A stretch of DNA of 64,000 nucleotides from Pseudomonas sp. LD120. Lineage in GTDB: Bacteria > Pseudomonadota > Gammaproteobacteria > Pseudomonadales > Pseudomonadaceae. The notes beneath the pieces were generated by a model. The model was not told the DNA's origin. It ran no database searches and was given only the letters and a program-made list of their open reading frames with translations. A program made the position numbers and the translations under genes. Where the stretch lies: NCBI RefSeq assembly GCF_009861525.1, contig NZ_WVHL01000005.1:434001-498000 (forward strand), in the 5' to 3' direction. Position 1 is the first letter of the stretch. Each line of letters opens with the position of its first letter. Of the stretch, positions 9,858 through 18,239 are shown in pieces.

Positions 9858-10169
9858 GCAAGACCGCTTTCGCCGGCAAGCCGGCTCCTACAAAATCCCG
9901 CGCGATTTCTCTGCCGACCGTAGGCGCTGGCTTGCCAGCGAAGGGGCCCGCAAGACCGCCTTCGCCGGCAAGCCGGCTCCTACAAAATCCCGCGCGATTT
10001 CGCTGCCGACCGTAGGCGCTGGCTTGCCAGCGAAGAGGCCCTCAAGACCGCCTTCGCCGGCCAGCGGGTTTTTACAAAATCCCGCGCGATTTCTCTGCCG
10101 ACCATAGGCGCTGGCTTGCCAGCGAAGAGGTCCGCAAGGCCGCCATCGTCAGCAGCCGGCTCCTACGAA
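9858..10169. repeat. Three tandem 92-bp REP-containing units plus a partial fourth
   Basis: The 10-mer GCAAGACCGC or close variants begin at 9858, 9950, 10042 and 10134, an exact 92-bp period. Each unit holds two opposed palindromes: CGCCGGCAAGCCGGCTCCTA and TAGGCGCTGGCTTGCCAGCG. The units differ by a few substitutions (for example AAGCCGG versus CAGCGGG in unit 3). This is a BIME/REPIN-type array. Its last palindrome runs into the stop codon of hiuH (CTCCTACGAA at 10160-10169), so it may shape the 3' end of that message. Confidence 0.9.
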
Positions 10170-10573
10170 CCGCGATAGGTCGAGAAACCGTAAGGGCTGA
10201 GCAGCAACGGGATGTGGTAGTGCTGCTCGGTCTGCTTGACCTCGAAGATCACCGGGATTTCCGGGAAGAAAGTGTCGCGCTTGGCCTGCTTGAAGTAGTC
10301 GCCGGTCTTGAACACCACACGGTATTCACCCGCTGTGAGGGCTTGGCCGGCGGGGAACAGCTCGGCGATGCGTCCTTGCTCGTTAGTCACGCCGCTGGAC
10401 AAGGCGTTCCAGTCCTGGTCCACGTGCTGTTCCAGAGTCACCTTGACCCCTGGCGAGGGCAGGCCGTTTTCCAGGTTGAGCACGTGCACGCTCAACGGAT
10501 TGCCCGCCGCCAGGACCAGGCTCGACAGACCGCACAGGCCGATGGCCGCCAGGCTATTACGCAAAATATTCAT
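10163..10573 (-). CDS. hiuH: 5-hydroxyisourate hydrolase, exported form
   Basis: Converts 5-hydroxyisourate to OHCU in urate breakdown. It belongs to the transthyretin-like family. The mature part begins NPLSVHVLNLENGLPSPGVKV and ends in the diagnostic YRGS tetrapeptide (active-site region). An N-terminal signal peptide (MNILRNSLAAIGLCGLSSLVLAA) makes this the periplasmic type, as in E. coli HiuH (YedX). Start at 10573 has AAAGGAG just upstream. The ORF could extend to 10603 but without an RBS. Context is informative: in E. coli hiuH is controlled by the HprRS two-component system, and an HprRS-like pair lies just beyond the next gene here. Confidence 0.92.
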   Translation of the reverse strand: MNILRNSLAAIGLCGLSSLVLAAGNPLSVHVLNLENGLPSPGVKVTLEQHVDQDWNALSSGVTNEQGRIAELFPAGQALTAGEYRVVFKTGDYFKQAKRDTFFPEIPVIFEVKQTEQHYHIPLLLSPYGFSTYRGS

Positions 10574-10663
10574 GTCCCACTCCTTTCTCGATTGAACAAA
10601 CAACAGAATCTGTAGCGGCTGCCGAGGCGGCGAACGACCGCAACGCGGGCGCGGCTCTCAAGA

Positions 10664-11152
10664 TCACTTAGGTTCGGCCTCGGCAGCCAATCCCACCCGC
10701 TGTGCAGCCTGTAGCGCACAGGCCTCGTCCTGCGCCGCGCCACCGGCCCCGGCAATGCCCATCGCGCCCACCAGCTGGTTGCCGGCAAACAAGGGAATGC
10801 CGCCGCCAAGCAACAGCAGCTCCGGCAAGGTGTTGAGGTTGGCTGCCTCGGGGGCGTTGCGCGCCCGCTCGGCGAGCAGCCGGCTGGGGGTCTTGGTGGA
10901 CAGCGCGGTATAGGCTTTGCGCTGGCTGGCGACAGTGTTGTGCGGGCCTACGCCATCGGCGCGCAGGGTCACCAGCAGGTTGCCGCCACGGTCCAGCACC
11001 GACACCACGGCCGTGCACTGGGCCAGGCTGGCGTCTGCCAACTGACGGGCGGTGGCCAGGTCCAGCTCGGTGTGACGAGGCAGTTCCGGGGCCGCCAGGG
11101 CGCTGCCGGCAAGGCCCAGGCCAAGGCCTAGAACGAGGGGTTTGCAGATCAT
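10664..11152 (-). CDS. Exported GlcG/HbpS-family (DUF336) heme-binding-like protein
   Basis: A 162-residue protein with a signal peptide cut near ALAA (residue 20) and the DUF336 core: LDLATARQLADA, VVSVLDRGGNLLVTLRADG, and GGGIPLFAGNQLVGAMGIAGAGG toward the C-terminus. HbpS of Streptomyces, a relative, binds heme and senses oxidative stress together with a two-component system. Here the gene lies between hiuH and a divergent two-component system, so a similar sensing role in the periplasm is a reasonable inference and no more. AGGAG precedes ATG 11152. It probably forms an operon with hiuH (90-bp gap). Confidence 0.8.
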   Translation of the reverse strand: MICKPLVLGLGLGLAGSALAAPELPRHTELDLATARQLADASLAQCTAVVSVLDRGGNLLVTLRADGVGPHNTVASQRKAYTALSTKTPSRLLAERARNAPEAANLNTLPELLLLGGGIPLFAGNQLVGAMGIAGAGGAAQDEACALQAAQRVGLAAEAEPK

Positions 11153-11218
11153 GGGAAGGCTCCTGAAAGACAGGTCGCCACCTTAGCCAGTGGTCCTCGT
11201 CAGAACCTCGTCAGTTGG

Positions 11219-11234
11219 ATTACAAGTTTGTAAT
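11219..11234. promoter_or_regulatory. CusR/CopR/HprR-type palindromic box
   Basis: ATTACAAGTTTGTAAT is a perfect 7-bp inverted repeat (ATTACAA/TTGTAAT) with a 2-bp spacer. It sits 53 bp before the response-regulator start and 66 bp before the divergent GlcG-like gene. The heavy-metal and peroxide response regulators of the CopR/CusR/HprR group bind boxes of this form, so the neighbouring regulator probably acts here on both divergent units. Confidence 0.75.
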
Positions 11235-11287
11235 GGGCAAGCGCCCGTCGTGCGCCTAGCCTGTGCCGATCATTCTTGAGGTGCGCC

Positions 11288-11968
11288 ATGCGTTTGCTGG
11301 TAGTTGAAGACGAAGCCAAGACCGCGAATTTTCTGGCCAAGGGGCTGGGAGAATCCGGCTTTGCCGTGGACGTGGCCCTCAACGGCCTGGACGGGCGCTA
11401 TTTCATCGAGCAGCAGGAATACGATCTGATCATCCTCGACGTGATGCTCCCCGGCCTTAACGGTTGGCAGTTGCTGCAGTTGGTCCGCCAGCGTGGCGCC
11501 ACCCCGGTGTTGTTTCTCACCGCCAAGGACGCCATCGAAGACCGGGTCCGTGGCCTGGAGCTGGGCGCCGACGATTACTTGCTCAAGCCCTTCGCCTTTG
11601 CCGAGCTGCTGGCCCGGGTGCGCACCCTGCTGCGCCGGGGACCGCTGCGCGAGGCCGAGTCTTTCAGCATCGCCGACCTGGAAATCGACGTGCTGCGCCG
11701 TCGCGTCAGCCGCGGCGGGCAACGCATCGCCCTGACCAACAAGGAATTCGCCCTGCTGCACCTGTTGGCCAGCCGTCAGGGCGAAGTGCTGTCGCGGACC
11801 TTGATCGCCTCCCAGGTGTGGAACCTGAATTTCGACAGTGACACCAACATGGTGGAAGTCGCGGTGCGGCGCCTGCGGGCCAAGGTCGACGATCCTTACA
11901 TGCCGAAATTGATTCATACCGTGCGCGGCGTCGGTTACCAACTGGAAGCCCCGGATGCCGCGCTCTAA
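11288..11968 (+). CDS. OmpR-type response regulator, CopR/CusR/HprR group
   Basis: A 226-residue two-domain regulator. The receiver has the acidic pair in VVEDEAK, the phospho-acceptor Asp in [14 protein letters not shown] (near residue 51) and the Lys in [10 protein letters not shown]. The C-terminal winged helix has [20 protein letters not shown] and ends [28 protein letters not shown], typical of the heavy-metal/peroxide group. ATG 11288 follows GAGG. The TTG at 11276 is unlikely. The sensor gene overlaps by 14 bp. The hiuH neighbour favours an HprR-like (oxidative or chlorine stress) role over copper, since no copper genes are adjacent. Confidence 0.9.
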   Translation: MRLLVVEDEAKTANFLAKGLGESGFAVDVALNGLDGRYFIEQQEYDLIILDVMLPGLNGWQLLQLVRQRGATPVLFLTAKDAIEDRVRGLELGADDYLLKPFAFAELLARVRTLLRRGPLREAESFSIADLEIDVLRRRVSRGGQRIALTNKEFALLHLLASRQGEVLSRTLIASQVWNLNFDSDTNMVEVAVRRLRAKVDDPYMPKLIHTVRGVGYQLEAPDAAL

Positions 11969-13349
11969 CTCCATCGCCTGGCGGCTGGCCCTGGCCTTTG
12001 CCGCCGTCTGTGCCCTGGTGCTGGGTGTGGTCGGGGTGTTTCTTTACCGGTCCCTGGCCGAGGAGATCGCCTACCGCGACGACCTCAGCCTGCTGGGGCG
12101 CCTGGAGCAGGTGCGTGCCCTGCTGCAAGACAGCGACAGCCTCGACGCCCTGCAAGCCCGGCCCCGGCTGTACCAGAACATGCTGGGCAACCAGGAAAGC
12201 CTATTGCAGGTACTGCGGGCCGATGGCTCCACGGTGATCGACATCAACCCACGGCAGCTAAGCCTGCCGCGGCTGTCGCCGATGCCCCTGGGCCAGCCGC
12301 CCTCGCGCGGGGATGTTCGCCTGTGGTCGGGCGCAGCCCCTGGCGACGCGCCGATGGCGCTGGTGGCGGGGCAGGCCCGTGGGCCCAAGGGCGAAGATTT
12401 GATCGTGGTGGCCGGCAAGGTCCTGAGCGAGCGTGAGCAGATGCTCGCCCGTTATCGCCTGCGCTTGTACCTGGCGGTGGGAATGGGCGCGTTGCTGGCT
12501 TTCAGCCTGGGCCTGCTGTTGTTGCGTCGCGGCCTGCAACCGCTGCGTCAACTCAGCGAGTCGGTGCGGCAGATCGACCTGCGCAGCCTCGATCGGCGTC
12601 TGCTCAGCGGCGGCATTCCGGCGGAGTTCCACGAGCCGGTGCAAGCCTTGAATGCCATGCTGGCACGCCTGGAAGCGAGCTTTGAACGCCTGTCGCAATT
12701 TTCCGCCGACCTGGCCCATGAAATCCGCACGCCGTTGCACAACCTGTTGGGTAGCAACGGCCTGGCCCTGAGCCAGCCGCGCAGCGCAGCCGAATACCAG
12801 GAAGTACTGGCCTCGAACATGGAAGAATTCGAGCGGCTCACTCGCATGGCCCAGAACCTGTTGTTCCTGGCCCGGGCCGAGCAGGCGGATGCGGTCCTGG
12901 AGCCTCAGGTGCTGTCGCTGGCCGGCGTCGGCGCGCAACTGTGCGACTACTTCGAAGCCCTGGCCGATGATCGTGCAATCCGCCTGCAGAACGATTTTTC
13001 CGGCGAACTGCTAGCCGACCAGCAACTGCTGCAACGGGCCCTGGGCAACCTGTTGGCCAATGCCGTGCGCCACGCTGATACGCAATCGCTGATTCAACTG
13101 CGGCGCCGCGACGAATCGGGCTGGTGCTGGCTGCAAGTGCACAACCAGGGCCCGGGGATTGCGCCCGAGCATCTGCCCCGGCTGTTCGATCGCTTCTATC
13201 GGGTCGACCCGTCCCGCGCCGAACCCGGAGATTCCGGCGGCCTGGGGCTGGCCATCGTGCGCTCGATCATGCTGCTGCATGGCGGTCAGGTGCGGGTCGC
13301 GAGCGATGATCGAGGCACGGTATTCGAACTGGGCTTCCCACTCCTGTAG
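11955..13349 (+). CDS. Membrane sensor histidine kinase, heavy-metal/peroxide sensor group
   Basis: A 464-residue kinase with two transmembrane helices (residues about 10-32 and 170-192) around a periplasmic sensor of about 135 residues. A HAMP region follows ([19 protein letters not shown]), then the H box [18 protein letters not shown] near residue 250, the N box LLANAVRHA, and the G boxes [18 protein letters not shown] and [10 protein letters not shown]. It is translationally coupled to the regulator. The periplasmic domain has no cysteine that I can see, which argues against a simple thiol switch there. Confidence 0.92.
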   Translation: MPRSNSIAWRLALAFAAVCALVLGVVGVFLYRSLAEEIAYRDDLSLLGRLEQVRALLQDSDSLDALQARPRLYQNMLGNQESLLQVLRADGSTVIDINPRQLSLPRLSPMPLGQPPSRGDVRLWSGAAPGDAPMALVAGQARGPKGEDLIVVAGKVLSEREQMLARYRLRLYLAVGMGALLAFSLGLLLLRRGLQPLRQLSESVRQIDLRSLDRRLLSGGIPAEFHEPVQALNAMLARLEASFERLSQFSADLAHEIRTPLHNLLGSNGLALSQPRSAAEYQEVLASNMEEFERLTRMAQNLLFLARAEQADAVLEPQVLSLAGVGAQLCDYFEALADDRAIRLQNDFSGELLADQQLLQRALGNLLANAVRHADTQSLIQLRRRDESGWCWLQVHNQGPGIAPEHLPRLFDRFYRVDPSRAEPGDSGGLGLAIVRSIMLLHGGQVRVASDDRGTVFELGFPLL

Positions 13350-13534
13350 CCGCAGCCGAGCCTGCGACAAGGCCGCCAGGCCTTCAACGGTCTACAGCAT
13401 TTGCGCCTGCGTTGCGGTCGTTCGCAGCTTCGCAGGTTCGGTAGCGGCTACAGAGGCTTGGCGTCGATGGCTCTTATTGGGTGGCTGGCTCCGGGGCCTG
13501 TCTGGGTATTGCGCAGGCTCGGCTGCGGCTACAG
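13344..13534. repeat. REPIN-like element with perfect 23-bp inverted ends
   Basis: The 23 bases at 13344-13366 (CTGTAGCCGCAGCC...) are the exact reverse complement of 13512-13534. A further internal REP copy, GTAGCGGCTACAG, lies near 13441-13454. The element begins inside the stop region of the sensor kinase gene, so the stop codon TAG is part of the repeat. Together they make a 191-bp REP cluster between the kinase and the convergent AraC gene. Confidence 0.8.
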
Positions 13535-13554
13535 GGTAATCGATTCAGCAAGGC

Positions 13555-14559
13555 TTAACGCAGGCCGTCGCGGAACTGTCCCGGGGTCATCCCGGTCCAG
13601 CGCTTGAACGCCCGGCTGAAGCTGCTGGCGTCGGCAAAGCCCAGCAGGTAGCTGATCTCGCTCAGGGAACACTCAAGGTCCCGCAGGTGTAGCAGGGCGA
13701 GGTTCTCTCGGCATTCGTTGAGCAGGGTGTCGAAGCGCGTGCCTTCATCGGCCAGGTGCCGTTGCAGGCTGCGCAGACTCAGGTGCAGGGCCTGGGCCAC
13801 CCGTTCGGCGGAGGGTTCGCCTTCCGGTAACTGGGCTTCGATCACCCCACGTACTTTGCGCTCCCAGGTCAGGGGCCGCAGCTGCAGCAGGGTGCGCTTG
13901 AGCACCGTTTCGTTGTGTTCCACCAGTTCCGGGTTGGCGTCGTCCAGGTGGCTGTCGAAATCGTGCAGGCCGAATTCCAGGCAATCGTCGACTGCGGCAA
14001 AGTGCACCGGACAACGGAACACCTTGTACCAATGACCCGGGTCCGTCGGGGCCGGGCGCCGCAAATGCACGGCCAGCGGCGCGTAGTCGCGGCCCAGGCG
14101 GTTGCGGCAGGTGCGCACGTAGATCGCGGCGAACGCATCGATGGCTTCGAAGGCCGGCTGCGGTGAGCCTTCGGGCACCTTGAGGAAGAACCGGTAGCGG
14201 TCCGTTTCCCGGGTCAGGGCCAGTTCCAGGGCATCGCTGACCACTGGGTGATAACGCACGATGCGCTCGAAGACTTCCCGCAGGCTGCCGCTGGCCACCA
14301 GGGCGTAGCCCAGGGCATGAAAGGTGGTGGGGCTGACAAAACGCGACACCCGCAGGCCAATGGCCGGGTCGCCGCTGGCCTGCACGGCGAGATGCCACAA
14401 GCGGGTGGTGGCCGACAGCGGGTAGCGGGCGTTGGGGTCGTCCATCCAGTGGGGGTCGAGCCCGGCTTCGCGGCACAGGGCGTCGCTGTCGAGGTCGAGG
14501 GCGTCCAGTTGCTTGCGCAAGGCGCGGGTCCAGCTGGCAAGGGAAGTGGCTTCGGTCAT
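13555..14559 (-). CDS. AraC-family regulator with arabinose-binding-like N domain
   Basis: A 334-residue regulator. The N-terminal 200 residues (RYPLSATTRLWHLAVQASGDPAIGLRVS and FVSPTTFHALGYALVASGSLRE) match the AraC_N/OruR-type ligand domain common in Pseudomonas. The C-terminal double helix-turn-helix ends SEISYLLGFADASSFSRAFKRWTGMTPGQFR. I started it at ATG 14559, which begins MTEATSLASW. The longer frame to 14715 runs through the promoter of the divergent desaturase. The 99-bp divergent spacing suggests that it controls the desaturase at 14659, perhaps in response to a fatty acid or lipid. Confidence 0.88.
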   Translation of the reverse strand: MTEATSLASWTRALRKQLDALDLDSDALCREAGLDPHWMDDPNARYPLSATTRLWHLAVQASGDPAIGLRVSRFVSPTTFHALGYALVASGSLREVFERIVRYHPVVSDALELALTRETDRYRFFLKVPEGSPQPAFEAIDAFAAIYVRTCRNRLGRDYAPLAVHLRRPAPTDPGHWYKVFRCPVHFAAVDDCLEFGLHDFDSHLDDANPELVEHNETVLKRTLLQLRPLTWERKVRGVIEAQLPEGEPSAERVAQALHLSLRSLQRHLADEGTRFDTLLNECRENLALLHLRDLECSLSEISYLLGFADASSFSRAFKRWTGMTPGQFRDGLR

Positions 14560-14658
14560 GCGATTGGCGCGTCCGGTCAACAGGTTGGCGTTTACGGCTA
14601 GCGCCCGGAGCCGGGGCTCGGGGCAGGATGCACACATCACTGACCAGAGGATGGAATC

Positions 14659-15723
14659 ATGCAGGGTATTTCTGCAAGCCCCGAGCGGATGAACGCACAA
14701 CAGCGGGCGGCGCATATCCGTCAGGTGGTTCTGGCCCGGGGCGATGAATTGCGTCGGCGCTTCCCCGTGCTGCGGTATCAGAACGCCCTGGGCGCGGGGA
14801 TTTTGCTATTTGCCTTGTCCGGGATGCTGGGGGCCGCGGCGCTCTATGTCGGTGGCTACCTGGCTGGGTGGGCGTGCCTGCTGCTCAACGCGTTCTTCGC
14901 CTCGCTGACCCATGAGCTGGAGCACGACCTGATCCACAGCATGTACTTTCGCAAGCAGCGCCTGCCCCACAACCTGATGCTGGCGCTGGTCTGGCTGGCG
15001 CGGCCGAGCACCATCAACCCCTGGATACGGCGCCACCTGCACTTGAATCACCACAAGGTCTCCGGCAGCGAAACCGATATCGAGGAGCGCGCCATCACCA
15101 ACGGCGAGCCCTGGGGCTTCACCCGCCTGCTGATGGTGGGGGACAACATGATGGCGGCGTTCATCCGCCTGCTGCGGGCGCCTGGGGCCAGGCGCAAACT
15201 GGGCATTCTCATCCGCACCCTGGCGGTGTACGCGCCGCTGGCCCTGCTGCACTGGGGCGCCTGGTATGTGTTCCTCGGTTTTCATGGGGCCAATGGCGTC
15301 GCCGCGTGGCTCGGCAGCCCGATCCAGTGGTCACAAGACACCTTGGCGCTGATGCACGGCATCGACATTGCGGTGGTGGTGATCATCGGCCCCAACGTGC
15401 TGCGCACCTTCTGCCTGCACTTCGTCAGCTCCAACATGCACTACTACGGCGATATCGAACCGGGCAACGTGATCCAGCAGACCCAGGTGCTCAACCCCTG
15501 GTGGATGTCGCCGCTACAGGCCTTCTGCTGCAACTTCGGCAGCACCCACGGCATCCATCATTTCGTGGTCAAGGAGCCCTTTTACATTCGCCAGATGACG
15601 GCGCCGGTGGCGCACAAAGCGATGGCCGAGATGGGCGTACGCTTCAATGATTTTGGCACCTTTGCCCGGGCCAACCGTTTTACCCGCGAGGAGCCGGCGG
15701 CTGCGCACAAGGCCCGGGCCTGA
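14659..15723 (+). CDS. Membrane fatty-acid desaturase / hydroxylase
   Basis: A 354-residue di-iron membrane enzyme with the three histidine boxes: HELEHD near residue 90, HLHLNHH near 128, and HGIHHF near 297. Four hydrophobic stretches surround them. The N-terminus is hydrophilic and RBS AGAGGA precedes ATG 14659. ATG 14689 is an alternative start. The family oxidises acyl chains, and the actual regiospecificity cannot be read from sequence. No electron donor gene is adjacent. Divergent AraC regulator is the likely controller. Confidence 0.85.
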   Translation: MQGISASPERMNAQQRAAHIRQVVLARGDELRRRFPVLRYQNALGAGILLFALSGMLGAAALYVGGYLAGWACLLLNAFFASLTHELEHDLIHSMYFRKQRLPHNLMLALVWLARPSTINPWIRRHLHLNHHKVSGSETDIEERAITNGEPWGFTRLLMVGDNMMAAFIRLLRAPGARRKLGILIRTLAVYAPLALLHWGAWYVFLGFHGANGVAAWLGSPIQWSQDTLALMHGIDIAVVVIIGPNVLRTFCLHFVSSNMHYYGDIEPGNVIQQTQVLNPWWMSPLQAFCCNFGSTHGIHHFVVKEPFYIRQMTAPVAHKAMAEMGVRFNDFGTFARANRFTREEPAAAHKARA

Positions 15724-15835
15724 GTGGGCATACCCTCTTCCGGTTAAATATCCAGGTCTCGATAACGTTAAGCCAAGGTAACGCGGCTTCGGGAACCGCC
15801 CGGAGCCCGCTGATGGGCATCGAAAGGGATAGGGG

Positions 15836-16282
15836 GTGAACAGTGCGTTAAGGCGATTGGTCGCCGTTGCCTTGATGAGTGTGGGCGGCCTGTCGCTGGC
15901 CGACTCGGTGGCGGAGGGCCGCGACGAGGCGCTGGCGCTGAGTATCTTGAAGCATCTGGAAGTGAATGGTTTTCGCAATTTCTTAAGGCCGCGGCACTAC
16001 CCGGCCGGCACCACGCTGGGCCAGACGCCCTATCGGATCTATGAGAAGGTCGCAGACGCCGAAGGCACCTACAGCGCGGTGGACGAAGAACGAAGCTGGA
16101 TCTACAGCGTCGAGGTGATGGAGCAGGGGAACCAAGGCATCACCATCTGTTTTGTCGACCAGAACCTGCGCGGCAGCTACTTGTTCGCTTCGCCGTTGCG
16201 GGTCGAGAAAAACCGGGCGGGGCATTACGTCGTGGTCAAGGAACTGCCGAAAACCCCGGCCTGTAGCATCACCCGAGGCTGA
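15836..16282 (+). CDS. Exported protein of unknown function
   Basis: A 148-residue protein starting at GTG 15836 behind AAAGGGA. The N-terminus (MNSALRRLVAVALMSVGGLSLA) is a signal peptide with cleavage near residue 22. The mature part has repeated aromatic strands (YRIYEKVADAEGTY, RSWIYSVEVMEQGNQGITICFVDQNLRG) suggesting a small beta-rich periplasmic domain with two cysteines (ITICF and TPACSI) that could form a disulfide. I do not recognise the family. It stands alone, downstream of the desaturase by 112 bp. Confidence 0.7.
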   Translation: MNSALRRLVAVALMSVGGLSLADSVAEGRDEALALSILKHLEVNGFRNFLRPRHYPAGTTLGQTPYRIYEKVADAEGTYSAVDEERSWIYSVEVMEQGNQGITICFVDQNLRGSYLFASPLRVEKNRAGHYVVVKELPKTPACSITRG

Positions 16283-16309
16283 GGCCGGCGCCTTGGCGCA
16301 GGCGTTGTT

Positions 16310-16629
16310 TTACTTGAACAGCCCCATGTCGATATCGCTTTGAATCAGCTTGGCCTCGGCTTTCCTGGGGGGGGCGGGTAGGCGTCGCCGAAGTTGTTCA
16401 GCTCCTGCATCAGGTCTTTCCAGTTGCCGCCGATGATTATGTCCCAGGCTTTTGGCGTCGTTGCCGCGAGGTTGTCGCTGTACTGGTACGACAGATCGAT
16501 GGTCGCGGTACGGGTCTGCTAGGAAATGCCGCGGAATTTTCCGGAGCCGGCGGCATTGTTTACGCGTTGCTCCTCCGCCGCCGAGATGATGTCGAAGTCG
16601 ATGGAGCTCAGCTCCTTGGCCTGGGCCTC
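16310..16629 (-). pseudogene. Decayed gene remnant (stop codon plus G8 frameshift)
   Basis: On the minus strand a coherent protein can be read with two lesions: it begins EAQAKELSSIDFDIISAAEE, meets TAG at 16519-16521, continues TIDLSYQYSDN then TPKAWDIIIGGNWKDLMQEL, and shifts frame at a G8 run (16367-16374) into KAEAKLIQSDIDMGLFK, stop at 16310-16312. Removing two bases or adding one in the run restores the frame. The 5' end is missing or never present. I do not recognise the family. Its position directly after the SMI1/KNR4 pair suggests debris of a toxin-immunity locus. Confidence 0.7.
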
Positions 16630-16969
16630 AGAAGTAGAAGAACAGGCCGGTGTTCCGTTCCAGGGCCAGTCGATTCAGGGCGATCAGCTGGTGGATAAGT
16701 TCGTCCCCGGGCGTCGCGGCCTGCATCAGGATCGACAGGGCCGTGACCAGGGCGGCCCGGTCCTGGATCGAGGCGTCTTCGTAGTCGTCGATCAGAATGC
16801 CCAGGGCGCGATTCAAGCGCGGTAGCAGGTCACTGCGCGACAGCACTGCCCACTGCTCCGGGGACAGCGCCAGTTCCTCCAGATCGCCCGCCAGGCACTG
16901 GTCCAGATCCAGGCGTTGCTGGGCTTCTGTGCTGGTGGGCACGACTATCCATTTGCCTGGTGTGTTCAT
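16628..16969 (-). CDS. Small hypothetical protein coupled to SMI1/KNR4 gene
   Basis: A 113-residue acidic, helix-rich protein (LDLDQCLAGDLEELALSPEQW; LVTALSILMQAATPGDELIHQL), no signal peptide. Its ATG overlaps the stop of the SMI1/KNR4 gene (ATGA), so the two are translated together. The longer reading frame to 17119 is a shadow of the upstream gene. The family is not recognised. It could be a second immunity protein or an adaptor. Decayed coding sequence begins right at its stop codon. Confidence 0.65.
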   Translation of the reverse strand: MNTPGKWIVVPTSTEAQQRLDLDQCLAGDLEELALSPEQWAVLSRSDLLPRLNRALGILIDDYEDASIQDRAALVTALSILMQAATPGDELIHQLIALNRLALERNTGLFFYF

Positions 16970-17394
16970 GGTTGCCACCGCTCGACAAAGGTCTTGAAGT
17001 CGGCAGCCACCGGGTAGCGGCTGGCGCGCTCGGGGTCGAAGATTTCCACCGCCACGCCCGGGCTGTTGAAGTCCAGGCAAATCAGCAGGCCACCGGCATC
17101 CCGGGCGATCGGCAGGCAACCGGCGGCGAGCCCTGGCACGCGGCCGGGGCTGGCGTACCCGAGCAGGCTCCAGGGTTCGTCGTTCAGGCCGAATTCGAAG
17201 AACTCGCTGATGCAGGTGGCGCCGCCGTCATAGGCGAAGGTAGCGATTCCCGGTGTGGCGGCGTTGGCGTATTGCACCAGATCCAGGTACAGCGCCGGGA
17301 ACTCGACGCCGAGGCGTTGCTGCACCTGGGCGATCAGTTGTTCGTCCACCGCCGATCCGGGTTCTATTTCCCAGGCGTTCCAATCCATGGGCAT
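16966..17394 (-). CDS. SMI1/KNR4-family protein (candidate immunity protein)
   Basis: A 142-residue cytoplasmic protein starting MPMDWNAWEIEPGSAVDEQ. The SMI1/KNR4 (SUKH) pattern is seen in IAQVQQRLGVEFPALYLDLVQYANAA near the start, GGLLICLDFNSPGVAVEIFDPE in the middle, and ADFKTFVERW at the end. Proteins of this superfamily are common immunity proteins next to polymorphic nuclease or deaminase toxins. No intact toxin is found here, so it looks like an orphan immunity gene. ATG 17394 was chosen because the frame upstream is low-complexity shadow. A second ATG at 17388 is possible. Confidence 0.75.
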   Translation of the reverse strand: MPMDWNAWEIEPGSAVDEQLIAQVQQRLGVEFPALYLDLVQYANAATPGIATFAYDGGATCISEFFEFGLNDEPWSLLGYASPGRVPGLAAGCLPIARDAGGLLICLDFNSPGVAVEIFDPERASRYPVAADFKTFVERWQP

Positions 17395-17422
17395 GCTTGA
17401 CCTGCGCCTTGTCGTTGAAGGG

Positions 17423-17451
17423 GCCGCGCCCGCCCGAGGGGGGCGGGCGGC
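17423..17451. terminator. GC-rich hairpin between 17395 and 17492
   Basis: GCCGCGCCCGCCC pairs with GGGCGGGCGGC across a short GAGGG loop with a one-base bulge. It lies between the lipoprotein gene (ends 17493) and the SMI1/KNR4 start, so it may end the lipoprotein transcript. No U-run follows. Confidence 0.45.
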
Positions 17452-17492
17452 GAGCGGCAATTGTAGGCGTGTCACCCGGTGCGCGGTAGGCG

Positions 17493-18164
17493 CTAGTTGC
17501 AGCTGTGGCCTTCGGGCAGGGTGACGGTGTATTTGCGTTGCACGCGGTTGCGAAAATCCAGGTTGTCCAGGCTTTCCTGCACCAGGAAGTCCTCGACCTT
17601 GGCGTCCTGGCAATCCTCGTTGTAGGACGATGCCCGCAGCAGGAACACCGTGCGCCGGCTCTGCTCGTCCTTGGCCTGGATGTTGAAGGTCGACAGGGTG
17701 GTGTAGCCAGTGCGTTCCGAGGATCCTACCGGGCCCCAGGTGGTGGTCGGAGTGCTGTTGCACACAAGGTTCTTATCCTTCTTGGTGCTCTGCTTACACA
17801 CCGTCTTGGTGCTGCTGGGCACCTGGCCGTAGTCGGTGGCGGTGTAGCGGTAACTGACCTTTTCGCTGCCCACGTCGAGGGTGAAATTCATACGGAACGG
17901 CGGGTGGTTCTTGGGCAGCGATGCCTCGGTGTAGACCTGCTTGAAGCCCATGCCGTGCAGGGCCGCGACCATGTCGCGCACGTAGTAGCTGGCGTTGAGA
18001 CCGTGGGCATCATTGGCGCCGTTGACGGTCACCAGCACTGGGGCCTGGAGGTCGAAGTAGTAGTCCGGGGCCGGGGTGGCGGCGATCGCCACTTCGAGTT
18101 TGTTGGCGCAGCCGGTCAAAAGACAGGCGAGCAAAAGCAGCGGGCAGAGCAGGTAGCGAGTCAT
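17493..18164 (-). CDS. Lipoprotein of unknown function
   Basis: A 223-residue protein with a classic lipobox: MTRYLLCPLLLLACLLTGCANK, modified cysteine near residue 19, followed by residues (N, K) that do not give a clear inner-membrane retention signal. The body contains APVLVTVNGANDAHGLNASYY and a C-terminal strand-rich part with paired cysteines (TVCKQ/LVCNS and DCQD/GHSCN). It is probably in the outer membrane, facing the periplasm. Start at ATG 18164 was chosen over TTG 18182, although no strong RBS is seen for either. The family is not recognised with confidence. Confidence 0.75.
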   Translation of the reverse strand: MTRYLLCPLLLLACLLTGCANKLEVAIAATPAPDYYFDLQAPVLVTVNGANDAHGLNASYYVRDMVAALHGMGFKQVYTEASLPKNHPPFRMNFTLDVGSEKVSYRYTATDYGQVPSSTKTVCKQSTKKDKNLVCNSTPTTTWGPVGSSERTGYTTLSTFNIQAKDEQSRRTVFLLRASSYNEDCQDAKVEDFLVQESLDNLDFRNRVQRKYTVTLPEGHSCN

Positions 18165-18239
18165 GAATAAGCCAATGTGCAACGTGAGGAGTGGATATAG
18201 CTTTAACGATCCAGACGCCGCTCAAACAAACGCGATGTG

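Noticed and set aside
9858..10169. CRISPR array
   Set aside because: The 92-bp units are adjacent with no unique spacers and contain REP palindromes. No cas genes are nearby.
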